This document shows, piece after piece, positions 7,707 to 16,224 of a stretch of DNA of 47,000 nucleotides. The translations under genes were made by a program, and so were the position numbers. The first letter of the stretch is position 1. Each line of letters begins with the position of its first letter. Below the pieces are notes generated by a model. It had not been told where the DNA came from, ran no database searches, and was given only the letters and a program-made list of their open reading frames with translations. Origin of the DNA: Sphaerochaetaceae bacterium (GTDB taxonomy: Bacteria > Spirochaetota > Spirochaetia > Sphaerochaetales > Sphaerochaetaceae); NCBI GenBank assembly GCA_024699225.1, contig JAILPZ010000011.1:1-47000 (forward strand), in the 5' to 3' direction.

Positions 7707-9325
7707 GAGAGTATTCCTTTCTGTGTGTCGTACAGTATGTTTCTGAATTTACCGTTGTAGGTAAAACAGATGGAAATTATATTTCCGTGTCTGTCAAAAT
7801 GACGGTGTTTTGCATTTTTAAAGATATCAAGACAAAGACTCAGAAGAGCTTTCTTTTCTGAATCATAGGCTCCTATATCATCACTTGTCATAAATACAGA
7901 ACCAAAGATTGAATTTATTACAATAATAGCTTCCCTCTGCTTTTTGCTGAGTTTGAGATTATTATCCCTTAGAAGCACAACATCAGGGTCATTTCCAAAA
8001 AGGCAGCCGTCAAAAAGAGACCTGTAGATAGTATTTTGCAGCGTTATCTTGGTAGAGATTCGTTCTCTGTGCATGTTCTGCATGTACCAGATATCATCAA
8101 ATTCAAGTGAAATATCAGGTCCTATCCTCATGTAGTCAAACTTTTCGTAGGCTGGAAAGATTGCGGCACCACAGCCAAGTATAATCTTATCCCCGACAAG
8201 ATCCCTTAAGTACTGGTAGCTCTTCAAGGCCATCTGGGCCCTGGTCAAGCCTTCAGTCTCCTCTATCATAGAGGCATACAGGAAGTCCAGCTTAAAGAAA
8301 TCAAATCCAAGGTTGAGGAAAAAATCAAAGCACTGCTTAAGATAGGAGCAAACTTCTTCTTTTCTTAAATCAAGAGCATAGAAACCACTCCAGTTGGACC
8401 CGCAGCGCACCGGCTTTCCGTTTTTATCCTTTCTTATCCAGTCAGGATGATTTTTAAAAAGGGCACTTTTTGTTTCAGCTACAAACGGTGCAAGCCAGAT
8501 TCCGGCCTTCATTTTGTTTTTATGGATGCGTGAGACTATTTCATTAAGACCGTTTGGGAACTTGGCGGAATCTATGTCCATCCAGTCCCCAACAAAGGTT
8601 TCATAACCGTCGTCTATCTGAAACAGGTCAAATCTGTCATCCAGATTATCAAGAGCATTTAGAATTAGTTTTTCATTGATATTCTGATAATGGTTATACC
8701 AGGAGGTGTAGCCGATAATCTTATCTTTCTGACCACAGTTAAAGTATTCTCTGAATGCTTTGATACCTTCATCAACATCACTGTCCATGTACAGATCAAA
8801 GACAGTTGCACTTTCTCCACCCTTAAGGACCATGCCCTTAATATCACTGCGGATACTCAGAGTTTTCTTTTCTGTGTTCACCTCATAGATGGCAAATGCA
8901 TTTCTGAAGTTGCGGTTGAAGGAAAAGAAGCCTTTTACGCCCTTAACATAGAAAACATCATAGCCGTGAACAACTTCTTTTCTGTAGTCGTAGAAAACAG
9001 AGTCTCCGTAACGGTCAAAGGCATAGATGTTTCTCATAAGGCGCGGAATCTTGTTTGAGTCCTTTTCAGATGCTCCCTCGCCTATGTTCATCTCCTTTGA
9101 ATCCGTCCAGCTCTGATAGCCGTTCATAAAGAACAGATCTCTGTCAGTAACAGTGAAAACATGGTCAAGAACGGCAAAGTTCAGCTCCATGTCCTTCTTT
9201 GCCGTAATTGACATATTGTACCACTTTCCATCATTTTCTGAGTGAATTTCAACATCAGAATTGGATGCACTGGTAATTAAGTTGGTATTAGAGTTCCGAA
9301 TACGGTACTGTAGTCTGAAGTCCAT
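7703..9325 (-). CDS. GH36 alpha-galactosidase-like glycoside hydrolase
   Basis: The 540-residue protein has an N-terminal beta domain (with FFMNGYQSWTDS near 65-76) and a (beta/alpha)8 barrel. The barrel shows FQIDDGYE (235-242), AGIWLAPF (274-281), the nucleophile motif FFKLDFLY with Asp347, and RIGPDISLE with Asp404 as likely acid/base, the GH36/GH-D pattern. It is shorter than the roughly 700-residue GH36 enzymes and has no signal peptide, so it should act in the cytoplasm on galactosides brought in by the GPH symporter encoded just upstream. Substrates such as melibiose or raffinose fit but are not proven. Related GH-D members act on other alpha-glycosides. Confidence 0.85.
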   Translation of the reverse strand: MDFRLQYRIRNSNTNLITSASNSDVEIHSENDGKWYNMSITAKKDMELNFAVLDHVFTVTDRDLFFMNGYQSWTDSKEMNIGEGASEKDSNKIPRLMRNIYAFDRYGDSVFYDYRKEVVHGYDVFYVKGVKGFFSFNRNFRNAFAIYEVNTEKKTLSIRSDIKGMVLKGGESATVFDLYMDSDVDEGIKAFREYFNCGQKDKIIGYTSWYNHYQNINEKLILNALDNLDDRFDLFQIDDGYETFVGDWMDIDSAKFPNGLNEIVSRIHKNKMKAGIWLAPFVAETKSALFKNHPDWIRKDKNGKPVRCGSNWSGFYALDLRKEEVCSYLKQCFDFFLNLGFDFFKLDFLYASMIEETEGLTRAQMALKSYQYLRDLVGDKIILGCGAAIFPAYEKFDYMRIGPDISLEFDDIWYMQNMHRERISTKITLQNTIYRSLFDGCLFGNDPDVVLLRDNNLKLSKKQREAIIVINSIFGSVFMTSDDIGAYDSEKKALLSLCLDIFKNAKHRHFDRHGNIISICFTYNGKFRNILYDTQKGILS

Positions 9326-10734
9326 TATTTGACAGCCTCAACGTATGCCTTATCCTCATCCTTGGCTATGTGCTTAAGAACATCCTTCTCGTTGTACATG
9401 CCGAGAATCACGGCTCCGGCAACACAGAATACGACTGCTACAACAGCTACTATTCTGAGTCCGTACGGGGAAGCAGTAATATCGTTTGATGTTACGTCAA
9501 CATTAACACCGAGAATTGCAAGGGATGTGAATGTAAGCATGGCAATACTCTGACCGAACTTCATGGAGAAAGTTCTGGCAGCGAAGAACATACCCTGTCT
9601 GTTCTCACCTGTTACAACAGCCTCTTCCTCAGCTACATCAGCAACAATAGCCTGCGGGATAATTCCGAGAAGTGCCATTGGGAAGGCAGATACTACGACA
9701 ATTATTACGCCAAATACTATTCCCGGAAGTGGGAGAATACCAATTAAGGCAGTTATGGTGTAAGCCAGTGCAAGACCCAGGAAACCAACCATTGTAAGTT
9801 TTTTCTTGCCGAACTTTTTAACAAGGTTTCCAACTATCGGATAGAAACATGCAGAAAGAACTGTCATGGTTCCGAGGAAGACCATTGTATAGAACTCATC
9901 AAGCTTCATGGAAACCTTTACAAAGAAAGGAAGTCCTGTCTGGAAAAGAGTAAGTCCTACCCAGTACATAATGTCTGAAGCTACAAAGATTCTGAAACCC
10001 TTGTTCTTGAATGTGGAAGCAAGGCTCTTGAAGGTATTTGTCTTATCCGGCTTTGAATCCACAAACTCCCTTTCCTTAAGAAGGAATGTAGGAAGAAGCA
10101 TACAGAATAAAGCTATTGCAGCAAGAACCGCAAAACAGATTCTGTAGCTGTTATAGTAACCGGCAGCACCTCTCAGCATTCCGGCAAATACAAACGGAGT
10201 ATAGGCTAAAAGTGTTCCGAAGAAATATGTAAGGGAAATGGAAGTAGAGATATACATTCTTTCTTCCTGGTTCTTTGCGAACTCTGAAATAAGAGCATTA
10301 TAAGGTGTGCAGTACATGGTCATGAACAGGTAGAACAAAACAAGTGTACAGGCAAGCCATGCCACATTTGCTCCGCTTAAACCGTTCACCGGTGCCATAA
10401 AGACAAGAACAGTAACTACCGCAAAAGGAAGAGCTGCAGCCTTCATAAACGGAATACGTCTTCCGTTCTTGTTGTTGCTTCTGTCGCTTAAGGAAGCAAT
10501 AAGAGGATCGGTTATAGCATCAAAAATACGGCAGCCGAATGTTATGATTCCAAGAACAGTAAGAACGCCGAATACGATAAGTCCGGAAGGAACAAGCTTT
10601 ACTATTCCGTCTTCTGTCGGAAGATAAAAAGTTACGAGCCAGGCATTGATAATTCCTCCGAGGAGGCTCCAGCCGAGCTGACCTATGGCAAATATCCACA
10701 TCTGCCTGTGAGTGAGGTGTTTTAATTCTTTCAT
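9325..10734 (-). CDS. GPH-family sugar:cation symporter (MelB-like)
   Basis: This 469-residue membrane protein has about 12 hydrophobic helices and the glycoside-pentoside-hexuronide symporter signature RIFDAITDPLIASLSDRS followed by GRRIPFMK, where MelB-type carriers place cation-binding aspartates. It should import a glycoside with Na+ or H+. It is the first gene of a four-gene operon. AGGAG stands five bases before the ATG at 10734, and its stop shares one base with the start of the alpha-galactosidase, the presumed user of the sugar. A possible promoter upstream (TTGATG, 18 bases, TAGAAA) is weak. No operator or regulator gene lies next to it. Confidence 0.9.
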   Translation of the reverse strand: MKELKHLTHRQMWIFAIGQLGWSLLGGIINAWLVTFYLPTEDGIVKLVPSGLIVFGVLTVLGIITFGCRIFDAITDPLIASLSDRSNNKNGRRIPFMKAAALPFAVVTVLVFMAPVNGLSGANVAWLACTLVLFYLFMTMYCTPYNALISEFAKNQEERMYISTSISLTYFFGTLLAYTPFVFAGMLRGAAGYYNSYRICFAVLAAIALFCMLLPTFLLKEREFVDSKPDKTNTFKSLASTFKNKGFRIFVASDIMYWVGLTLFQTGLPFFVKVSMKLDEFYTMVFLGTMTVLSACFYPIVGNLVKKFGKKKLTMVGFLGLALAYTITALIGILPLPGIVFGVIIVVVSAFPMALLGIIPQAIVADVAEEEAVVTGENRQGMFFAARTFSMKFGQSIAMLTFTSLAILGVNVDVTSNDITASPYGLRIVAVVAVVFCVAGAVILGMYNEKDVLKHIAKDEDKAYVEAVK

Positions 10735-10828
10735 GATTACTCCTACTAAAACAATTTTAGATGATTTTTAGATATTTTCTAGCCCTATTCTTTAAACAGC
10801 ATCAAAGAAACATTATCCTAGAAGAGTT

Positions 10829-11563
10829 ATGAAAAACAATTATTCAGAAAAAATCAGAGTTATTATAGGAAACAGTGACAGCACACTTCATCTTTCACTG
10901 CCTTCTGCCATGACCTACTTTATGGATATAGCAACAGTCCATGCACAGATGCTCGGAATTGGGTACGACATAATGGAGAAGAAGAACCTGGTCTGGATTA
11001 CAACCAAGACAATGGTTGACATGATTAAAGCTCCGTCATTTCTCAGAGAGGCAGAAGTTTCAACCTGGGTTGAAGGCCAGAAAAACGGAAGAAGCTACCG
11101 CGACTATGCCATAACCGGAGACGACGGGAAACTTCTTGTATGCGGCAAAACAGAATGGACAGCCATGGACATAAAAAAGCGTATTCCGGTTTCTGCAGAA
11201 AGTGTTGTTCCTTCTGACCTTGAAGAGCGCGAAGCTGTGTGCACCCAGCCCTTTAAGATGATAGACCACGATTTTACAGGCTGTGATACATGCGGAACAT
11301 ACAAAGTACGTTCAATAGATGTTGATTTTATAGGGCACATGAACAACACCTCCTACGTCAGGGCCTTTCTCGGATGTTTAAGCTCCAAAGAGTTAAAGGA
11401 AAAACCCATAAAACATTTTGAGATTTCTTATGTTTCCCAGTGCTTTGAGGGCAACACAATTGAATTTAAGATCAGAAGAAACGGAAATGAAGCTGAGATC
11501 TGTGGATTTAATACAGACAACGGTAATAAAAGCGCAGTTTTCATCTATTACACAACAGCATAA
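10829..11563 (+). CDS. Acyl-ACP thioesterase (FatA/FatB-like), first copy
   Basis: A 244-residue double-hotdog thioesterase that would release fatty acids from acyl carrier protein. The N-terminal hotdog contains MDIATVHAQMLGIGYDIM and WITTKTMV. The second hotdog has VDFIGHMNNTSYVRAF, with the His and Asn-Asn pattern typical of the PF01643 active site. It is divergent from the sugar operon and 64 bases ahead of thrS, which has its own promoter. A second homolog lies at 41474-42265, and the two differ strongly, so they probably have different chain preferences or targets. AGAAGAG just before the ATG serves as ribosome-binding site. Confidence 0.85.
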   Translation: MKNNYSEKIRVIIGNSDSTLHLSLPSAMTYFMDIATVHAQMLGIGYDIMEKKNLVWITTKTMVDMIKAPSFLREAEVSTWVEGQKNGRSYRDYAITGDDGKLLVCGKTEWTAMDIKKRIPVSAESVVPSDLEEREAVCTQPFKMIDHDFTGCDTCGTYKVRSIDVDFIGHMNNTSYVRAFLGCLSSKELKEKPIKHFEISYVSQCFEGNTIEFKIRRNGNEAEICGFNTDNGNKSAVFIYYTTA

Positions 11564-11592
11564 ATGGGGTTTAAGTTTTTTATTATTCTCTA

Positions 11593-11627
11593 TATAATAT
11601 GCCGAATACAAAACAGGGGGATTACCC
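11593..11627 (+). promoter_or_regulatory. thrS promoter -10 and short leader
   Basis: A perfect -10 TATAAT lies at 11593-11598 with no good -35. The transcribed leader would be only about 25 bases and contains AGGGGG before the ATG. There is no T-box or room for tRNA-like operator stems, so thrS does not show the usual leader control here. Confidence 0.5.
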
Positions 11628-13415
11628 ATGAAGATAATCTATAAAGACGGAACAGTTGCCGAATGTCCGGCAGAAGAAGTAAATCACGTAATCCGTCACT
11701 CAGCAGCTCACCTTATGGCTCAGGCCATACAGAGACTTTATCCTGATGCAGACTTCGGTTATGGTCCTGCAACAGAAAAGGGATTCTACTACGACGTAGA
11801 TCTCGGAGACAGAAAACTCTCAGATGAAGATCTTCTGGCTATTGAAGCAGAGATGAAAAAGATTACAAAGGAGCACCTTCCGGTAAGACCTTTTATCCTC
11901 CCGAGGGATGAAGCTGTCAAACTCATGCAGGAGCGCCATGCAAAATACAAGGAAGAACACATTGGAGATCTTCCTGAGGATGCAGTTATCAGCTTCTATC
12001 AGCAGGGTGACTACATTGATATGTGTAAAGGCCCCCATGTCACATACACAAATGCCATTAAGGCCTTCAAAATTACTCAGCAGGGTGGCGCTTACTGGAA
12101 GAATGATTCCAAAAACAAGATGCTTACCCGTATCAACGGTGTAGCATTTGCTTCACAGGCTGAGCTTGAACAGTACGAAAAGGAGCAGGAGGAAGCCCGC
12201 GCCAGAGATCACAGAAAGATTGGCAAGGAGATGGGTCTGTTCATGTCAGACGACCTTGTCGGCAAGGGCCTTCCAATGTTCCTACCCAACGGATATACAA
12301 TCTGGCAGGAACTTGAAGACTACATTAAGGGTAAGGAGCGCAAGCTCGGTTACCAGCACGTCATGACACCGTGTGTAGGTTCAGTTAACCTCTACATTAC
12401 ATCAGGTCACTGGGCCCATTACAGAAAGAACATGTTCCCTCCAATGGAAGTTGAAGGTGAAAGCTTTGTTCTCAGACCCATGAACTGCCCTCACCACATG
12501 ATGATTTATGCTTCAAGACCACACAGCTACAGAGAACTCCCGATCAGACTTGCTGAGGTTGCTCATGACTTCAGATTTGAGTCCAGCGGAACACTCAAGG
12601 GTATAGAGAGAGGCCGCCACTTCTGTCAGAACGACTCCCATATCTTTGTAACTCCAGAGCAGATTGAGCAGGAAGTTAAGCAGGTTGTAGGCCTTATCAA
12701 CGATGTTTACAAGGACTTTGGAATTACAGATTACCGCTGTGTTCTCTCTCTCAGAGACCCCAACGATACTGAAAAGTATTATCAGGATGATGATATGTGG
12801 AACAACGCTGAAGATGCCCTTCGCACTGTTCTTCAGGATCTGAAGATTGACTTTACTGAAGAAATTGGTGAAGCAGCCTTCTACGGACCAAAGCTTGATG
12901 TAAACGTTAAGCCGGCTGTAGGTTCAGAGTACACACTCTCAACATGTCAGCTTGACTTCTGTCTGCCCATGAAGTTTGACCTTAAGTACATTGATGCTGA
13001 AGGCAAGGAACAGACACCTGTTGTTATTCACAGAGCTATCCTCGGTTCTCTGGACAGATTCATGGCTTACATTATTGAAGAGACAAAGGGTAAGTTCCCT
13101 GTATGGCTTGCTCCTCTTCAGGTAAAGGTTCTTCCTGTCAGTGAAAAGAACAACGAGTATGCACAGAAGGTCACAGAGGCCCTTGAAAACGCAAATGTAC
13201 GTGTAGTTCTTGACGACAGAAATGAGAAGGTCGGATACAAGATCCGTGAGGCTCAGCAGGTTGACAGAGCACCATACATGCTCATTCTCGGAGCCAAGGA
13301 AGAAGAAGCCGGTACAGTCAATGTCAGAAGCAGAGACACAGGCGATCAGGTCTCCATGACCCTTGATGAATTTGTTGCCAAGGTAACAAAGGAAATTCAG
13401 GAAAAGGTTCACTGA
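11628..13415 (+). CDS. thrS: Threonyl-tRNA synthetase, form without TGS domain
   Basis: It charges tRNA-Thr. The 595-residue protein starts almost directly with the N2 editing domain (HSAAHLMAQAIQ, then YIDMCKGPH), which clears mischarged serine. The class II core has motif 2 (FRFESSGTLKGIERGRHF) and motif 3 (HRAILGSLDRFMAYIIEE), with the zinc-ligand Cys in MNCPHHMMI. The C-terminal anticodon domain ends the protein. The N-terminal TGS domain of 642-residue E. coli ThrRS is absent; TGS-less forms occur in some bacteria. Motif 2 reads RGRHFCQNDSHIF where many bacteria have RVRGFTQDDAHIF, so this is a divergent but apparently complete enzyme. Confidence 0.95.
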   Translation: MKIIYKDGTVAECPAEEVNHVIRHSAAHLMAQAIQRLYPDADFGYGPATEKGFYYDVDLGDRKLSDEDLLAIEAEMKKITKEHLPVRPFILPRDEAVKLMQERHAKYKEEHIGDLPEDAVISFYQQGDYIDMCKGPHVTYTNAIKAFKITQQGGAYWKNDSKNKMLTRINGVAFASQAELEQYEKEQEEARARDHRKIGKEMGLFMSDDLVGKGLPMFLPNGYTIWQELEDYIKGKERKLGYQHVMTPCVGSVNLYITSGHWAHYRKNMFPPMEVEGESFVLRPMNCPHHMMIYASRPHSYRELPIRLAEVAHDFRFESSGTLKGIERGRHFCQNDSHIFVTPEQIEQEVKQVVGLINDVYKDFGITDYRCVLSLRDPNDTEKYYQDDDMWNNAEDALRTVLQDLKIDFTEEIGEAAFYGPKLDVNVKPAVGSEYTLSTCQLDFCLPMKFDLKYIDAEGKEQTPVVIHRAILGSLDRFMAYIIEETKGKFPVWLAPLQVKVLPVSEKNNEYAQKVTEALENANVRVVLDDRNEKVGYKIREAQQVDRAPYMLILGAKEEEAGTVNVRSRDTGDQVSMTLDEFVAKVTKEIQEKVH

Positions 13416-13437
13416 GAACTATAAAACAACAAACAAA

Positions 13438-13469
13438 AAACCACAGCACGCGCTGTGGTTTATTTTTTA
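13438..13469. terminator. Bidirectional intrinsic terminator between thrS and the BI-1-like gene
   Basis: A perfect 10-bp stem (AAACCACAGC / GCTGTGGTTT) closes an ACGC loop and is followed by TATTTTTTAT on the + strand. The other strand has a T-run as well, because A-rich sequence precedes the stem. It can end both convergent transcripts. Confidence 0.9.
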
Positions 13470-13487
13470 TACAGTAATAATTTACTT

Positions 13488-14198
13488 TCAGTCTCTGCTT
13501 CCTCTGCCGAAGATTCTTAGCAGATAAAGGAAGATGTTTATGAAGTCCAGGTAGAGCATGAGAGCTCCGAGGATTGAAACCTTAACGTAGGTATCCTCGT
13601 CCATCTGGCTGCCGTAGTTGTCTGCAAGACGTACAATCTTCTGTGTGTCCCAGGCTGTGAGGCCGAGGAAGATGATTACTCCAACTATGCTTATGATGAA
13701 GAACATGGTATCAGTTGCAAAGAACATGGAAATAACTGAAGCAATAATAAGGCCCCAGAGACCCATGATAAGGTAGGTTCCCAATCTGTTGAGGTTGCGC
13801 TTTGTAACGGCTCCATAAATACTCATGCCTGCAAACATGCCGGCTGCAGTAAAGAATGCCTGAGCTATAACAGCACCTGTATAGATTAAGAAGATATAGC
13901 TGAGCATGACACCGTTTACAACTGAATAAATAAGAAAAGCTCCCACTGCCTTTCCCGTACTTATGGTGTTCATCTTTGCTGAAATATAGAAAACAAGACC
14001 AAACTCAAGGATGATAAGGAAGAAAATTCCAAAACCTGATGAATAGATTGCCTTGTAGATAGCCGGAGTTGTTCCGACAAAATAAGCAGAAAGCCCGGTT
14101 AATGCAAGACCTGCAGCCATCCACAAATATACATTTTTAAGAATACCGTTAATTCTCAGAACGGGGTTTGACAAGATATCTGATCTGACCTTAGCCAT
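13488..14198 (-). CDS. Bax inhibitor-1/YccA family membrane protein
   Basis: A 236-residue protein with about seven membrane helices and BI-1 family features: VYLWMAAGLALTGLSAYFV at the start, FAGMSIYGAVTKRNLNRLGTYL in the middle, and a helix plus LTAWDTQKIVRLAD and ALMLYLDFINIFLYLLRIFG at the C-terminus. The two aspartates in the last helices match the pH/Ca2+-sensing pair described for BsYetJ. Bacterial members are calcium-leak channels or partners of membrane proteases, and the role here is not determined by context. It is separated from the upstream carrier gene by a terminator, so it is probably transcribed alone. Confidence 0.9.
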   Translation of the reverse strand: MAKVRSDILSNPVLRINGILKNVYLWMAAGLALTGLSAYFVGTTPAIYKAIYSSGFGIFFLIILEFGLVFYISAKMNTISTGKAVGAFLIYSVVNGVMLSYIFLIYTGAVIAQAFFTAAGMFAGMSIYGAVTKRNLNRLGTYLIMGLWGLIIASVISMFFATDTMFFIISIVGVIIFLGLTAWDTQKIVRLADNYGSQMDEDTYVKVSILGALMLYLDFINIFLYLLRIFGRGSRD

Positions 14199-14231
14199 AT
14201 TAGAATCCTCCTTTTAGTATAAAGATAATCA

Positions 14232-14260
14232 TAAAATAAAGGCGGAGCAATAGCCCCGCC
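14232..14260 (-). terminator. Intrinsic terminator of the lysine-riboswitch carrier gene
   Basis: On the - strand an 8-bp stem GGCGGGGC / GCTCCGCC (one G-U pair) with loop TATT is followed by TTTATTTTATG. A second palindrome, AAAAGCTTAAGCTTTT at 14270-14285, lies just after the stop codon. Confidence 0.8.
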
Positions 14261-14286
14261 GAATTTCATAAAAGCTTAAGCTTTTG

Positions 14287-15786
14287 TCAGTTCTTCTGTG
14301 TCTTCTTTCTGATAACAAGAAGTGTACCGATCATAAGAAGAATACCGATTGGGAGAACAATCTGCCATTTAGGAATGAAACCTGCAATCAGATATGTAAC
14401 AGCAGAAACTGCAGCACATGTTAATGCATACGGAAGCTGTGTTGAAACGTGTACAACGTGGTCACACTGGGCACCGGCTGAAGCCATGATTGTGGTATCA
14501 GAAATGGGTGAACAGTGGTCACCGCAGACAGCACCTGCCATACATGCTGAAACACATACAACTCCAAGAGATGTTGTTACCGGGAAGACAGAGATTGTGA
14601 TAGGAATGAGAATTCCGAATGTCCCCCAGCTTGTACCTGTTGAGAAGGAAAGACCAACTGCAATAAGGAAGACAATCATGGGAAGGAAGCTCTGAAGTCC
14701 GCCTGCTGACTGCTCAACAAGACCTGCTACAAACTGCTTTGCACCAAGAGAATCTGTCATGGCCTTGAGTGTCCATGCAAATGTAAGAATCAGAATTGCA
14801 GGAACCATTGCCTTGAAACCTTCAGGAAGACCATTCATAGCATCCTTGAAGCTCATTCTCTTTCTAATAAGATAATAAATAATTGTAATAACAAGAGTTA
14901 CTGCGCTTCCAAGCATGAGGCCGACTGAAGCATCTGAGTTGGAGAATGCATTAACAAAAGACTCACCTGAGAAGAATCCGCCTGAGTAAATCATACCAAT
15001 TACACAGCTGATAATCAGAACAACAATAGGAAGAACCAGATCCAGAACAATAGCTCCGTTCTCATTGTTTGCATCATCACTGCTGTAAGCTGCCTTAAGG
15101 CCTGAGAAGACATCTCCGGTCTTGTCTGTAATATCCTCGTACTTCTTCATGGGACCAAAGTCCAGCTTCATGACAGCAAGTGCAATCATCATGACAATTG
15201 TAAGAATTGCGTAGAAGTTGTAAGGGATAGCCTTGATAAAGAGAGAGAAACCGCCCTCCTCAACAAAGCCTGAAACAGCTGCTGCCCATGATGAAACAGG
15301 AGCAATAATACAAATCGGAGCTGCTGTAGCATCAATAAGGTATGCAAGCTTGGCTCTTGAAATATTACCCTTGTCAGTAACAGGTCTCATAACAGAGCCG
15401 ACTGTAAGACAGTTGAAGTAGTCATCAATAAAAATAAGAACACCAAGAACAATTGTTGCAAGCTGTGCACCGAGCTTTGTCTTGATCTTTCTGGAAGCCC
15501 AGTTACCGAAGGCAGCTGAACCACCGGCCTTGTTCATGAGGCTTACAAGAGCACCGAGAATGACAAGGAAAACGAGAATACCTACATTGTAGGAATCTGC
15601 AAGAGATGACACGAAACCGTCGTTAAAGACGTGTACGAGTGTACCCTCAAAACTGAAGCCTGAATAAAGAAGGCCTCCGGCGAGAATACCGATGAAGAGA
15701 GATGAATAGACTTCTTTGGTAATGAGTGCGAGACAAATTGCAATAATTGCCGGAAGAAGGGACCATGCGGTCTGGAAAACATTCAT
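14287..15786 (-). CDS. NhaC-family Na+/H+ antiporter-type carrier, predicted lysine transporter (LysW-like)
   Basis: A 499-residue membrane protein with about 12-13 helices and NhaC-family segments: LLPAIIAICLALITKEVYSS, a DDYFNCLTVGSVMRPVTD block, and FSTGTSWGTFGILIPI followed by CGDHCSPISDTTIMAS. Most family members are labelled Na+/H+ antiporters, but a lysine riboswitch in the 5' leader points to lysine or a close analogue as cargo; comparative genomics earlier proposed NhaC-superfamily lysine carriers (LysW) on the same basis. ATG 15786 was chosen because AAGGAG lies seven bases upstream. The longer frame to 15807 would run through this site. It is monocistronic, ended by the hairpin at 14241. 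Confidence 0.85.
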   Translation of the reverse strand: MNVFQTAWSLLPAIIAICLALITKEVYSSLFIGILAGGLLYSGFSFEGTLVHVFNDGFVSSLADSYNVGILVFLVILGALVSLMNKAGGSAAFGNWASRKIKTKLGAQLATIVLGVLIFIDDYFNCLTVGSVMRPVTDKGNISRAKLAYLIDATAAPICIIAPVSSWAAAVSGFVEEGGFSLFIKAIPYNFYAILTIVMMIALAVMKLDFGPMKKYEDITDKTGDVFSGLKAAYSSDDANNENGAIVLDLVLPIVVLIISCVIGMIYSGGFFSGESFVNAFSNSDASVGLMLGSAVTLVITIIYYLIRKRMSFKDAMNGLPEGFKAMVPAILILTFAWTLKAMTDSLGAKQFVAGLVEQSAGGLQSFLPMIVFLIAVGLSFSTGTSWGTFGILIPITISVFPVTTSLGVVCVSACMAGAVCGDHCSPISDTTIMASAGAQCDHVVHVSTQLPYALTCAAVSAVTYLIAGFIPKWQIVLPIGILLMIGTLLVIRKKTQKN

Positions 15787-15871
15787 GGGACAACTCCTTA
15801 TAAACAAATTCTGAACAGAACCACGCTAATCATAGTTTCTGTTTCGGAATTATCCCTTTTCCTAATGCAAA

Positions 15872-16041
15872 AATATGACAGCTCTCCGGTTTTAAACCGA
15901 CAGTATGCAGAATATTCTCCTGCATCCCGGATATTGGACTTAAGGTCTCATCCAATTCCTCGGCATCTGATCCTTTCACTGTATGCAATTGCCTGTAACA
16001 TAACAGTTACTATTAGCAGATGCGCCTCTATCATGATTTAT
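15872..16041 (-). promoter_or_regulatory. Lysine riboswitch (L box)
   Basis: Read on the - strand, the leader has the lysine aptamer landmarks in order: GATAGAGG (16032-16025), P2 arms GCATCTG/CAGATGC (16023-16017 with 15969-15963), an AGTAAC loop-E-like block, GAAAGG (about 15976-15972), GCCGAGG (15964-15958), a P4 hairpin TTGGA/TCCAA, a P5 hairpin ATGCAG/CTGCAT, ACTGTC (15904-15899), and GGAGAGCTGTC (15887-15877) closing P1 with ATGATAG. Lysine binding should reduce expression of the carrier. No clear terminator with a U-run follows. A 7-bp hairpin AACAGAA/TTCTGTT downstream may belong to the expression platform, so translational control is possible. This accounts for most of the 15787-16224 gap. 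Confidence 0.92.
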
Positions 16042-16053
16042 TCAGTTGCAGTT

Positions 16054-16083
16054 AAACTACTGCATTTTATTGTGTAAGGTCAA
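16054..16083 (-). promoter_or_regulatory. Predicted promoter of the lysine-riboswitch transcript
   Basis: TTGACC (16083-16078), an 18-base spacer and a weak -10 TAGTTT (16059-16054) would start transcription just before the aptamer. The inverted repeat TGCAGT-N6-ACTGCA (16047-16064) covers the -10 and could be a protein operator. Confidence 0.45.
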
Positions 16084-16157
16084 TACTGTTTCCTGTTTTT
16101 TTAAAGAAAACTGCATATTTATCCATTTCTGTCCGGACGGCACGTACAGGGCTATTA

Positions 16158-16186
16158 TTGACCCTTTAATATACTTATGTTATTTT
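16158..16186 (+). promoter_or_regulatory. Predicted promoter of the CNNM-CNNM-esterase operon
   Basis: TTGACC (16158-16163), a 17-base spacer and TATTTT (16181-16186) lie 39 bases before the first ATG. AAGGAG follows, but 14 bases from that ATG. The spacing is long, so a non-ATG start slightly upstream, such as the in-frame ATT, cannot be excluded. Confidence 0.4.
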
Positions 16187-16224
16187 TCATTTATTATTGA
16201 GTTTAAGGAGTTATAAATCCAATT

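Noticed and set aside
14270-14285. AAAAGCTTAAGCTTTT palindrome as a protein operator
   Set aside because: It lies just after a stop codon and before a clear terminator; a 3'-end role is simpler, and no promoter is adjacent.
15865-16077. 70-codon open frame on the + strand
   Set aside because: It is antisense to the lysine riboswitch, lacks a ribosome site and has no recognisable protein features.
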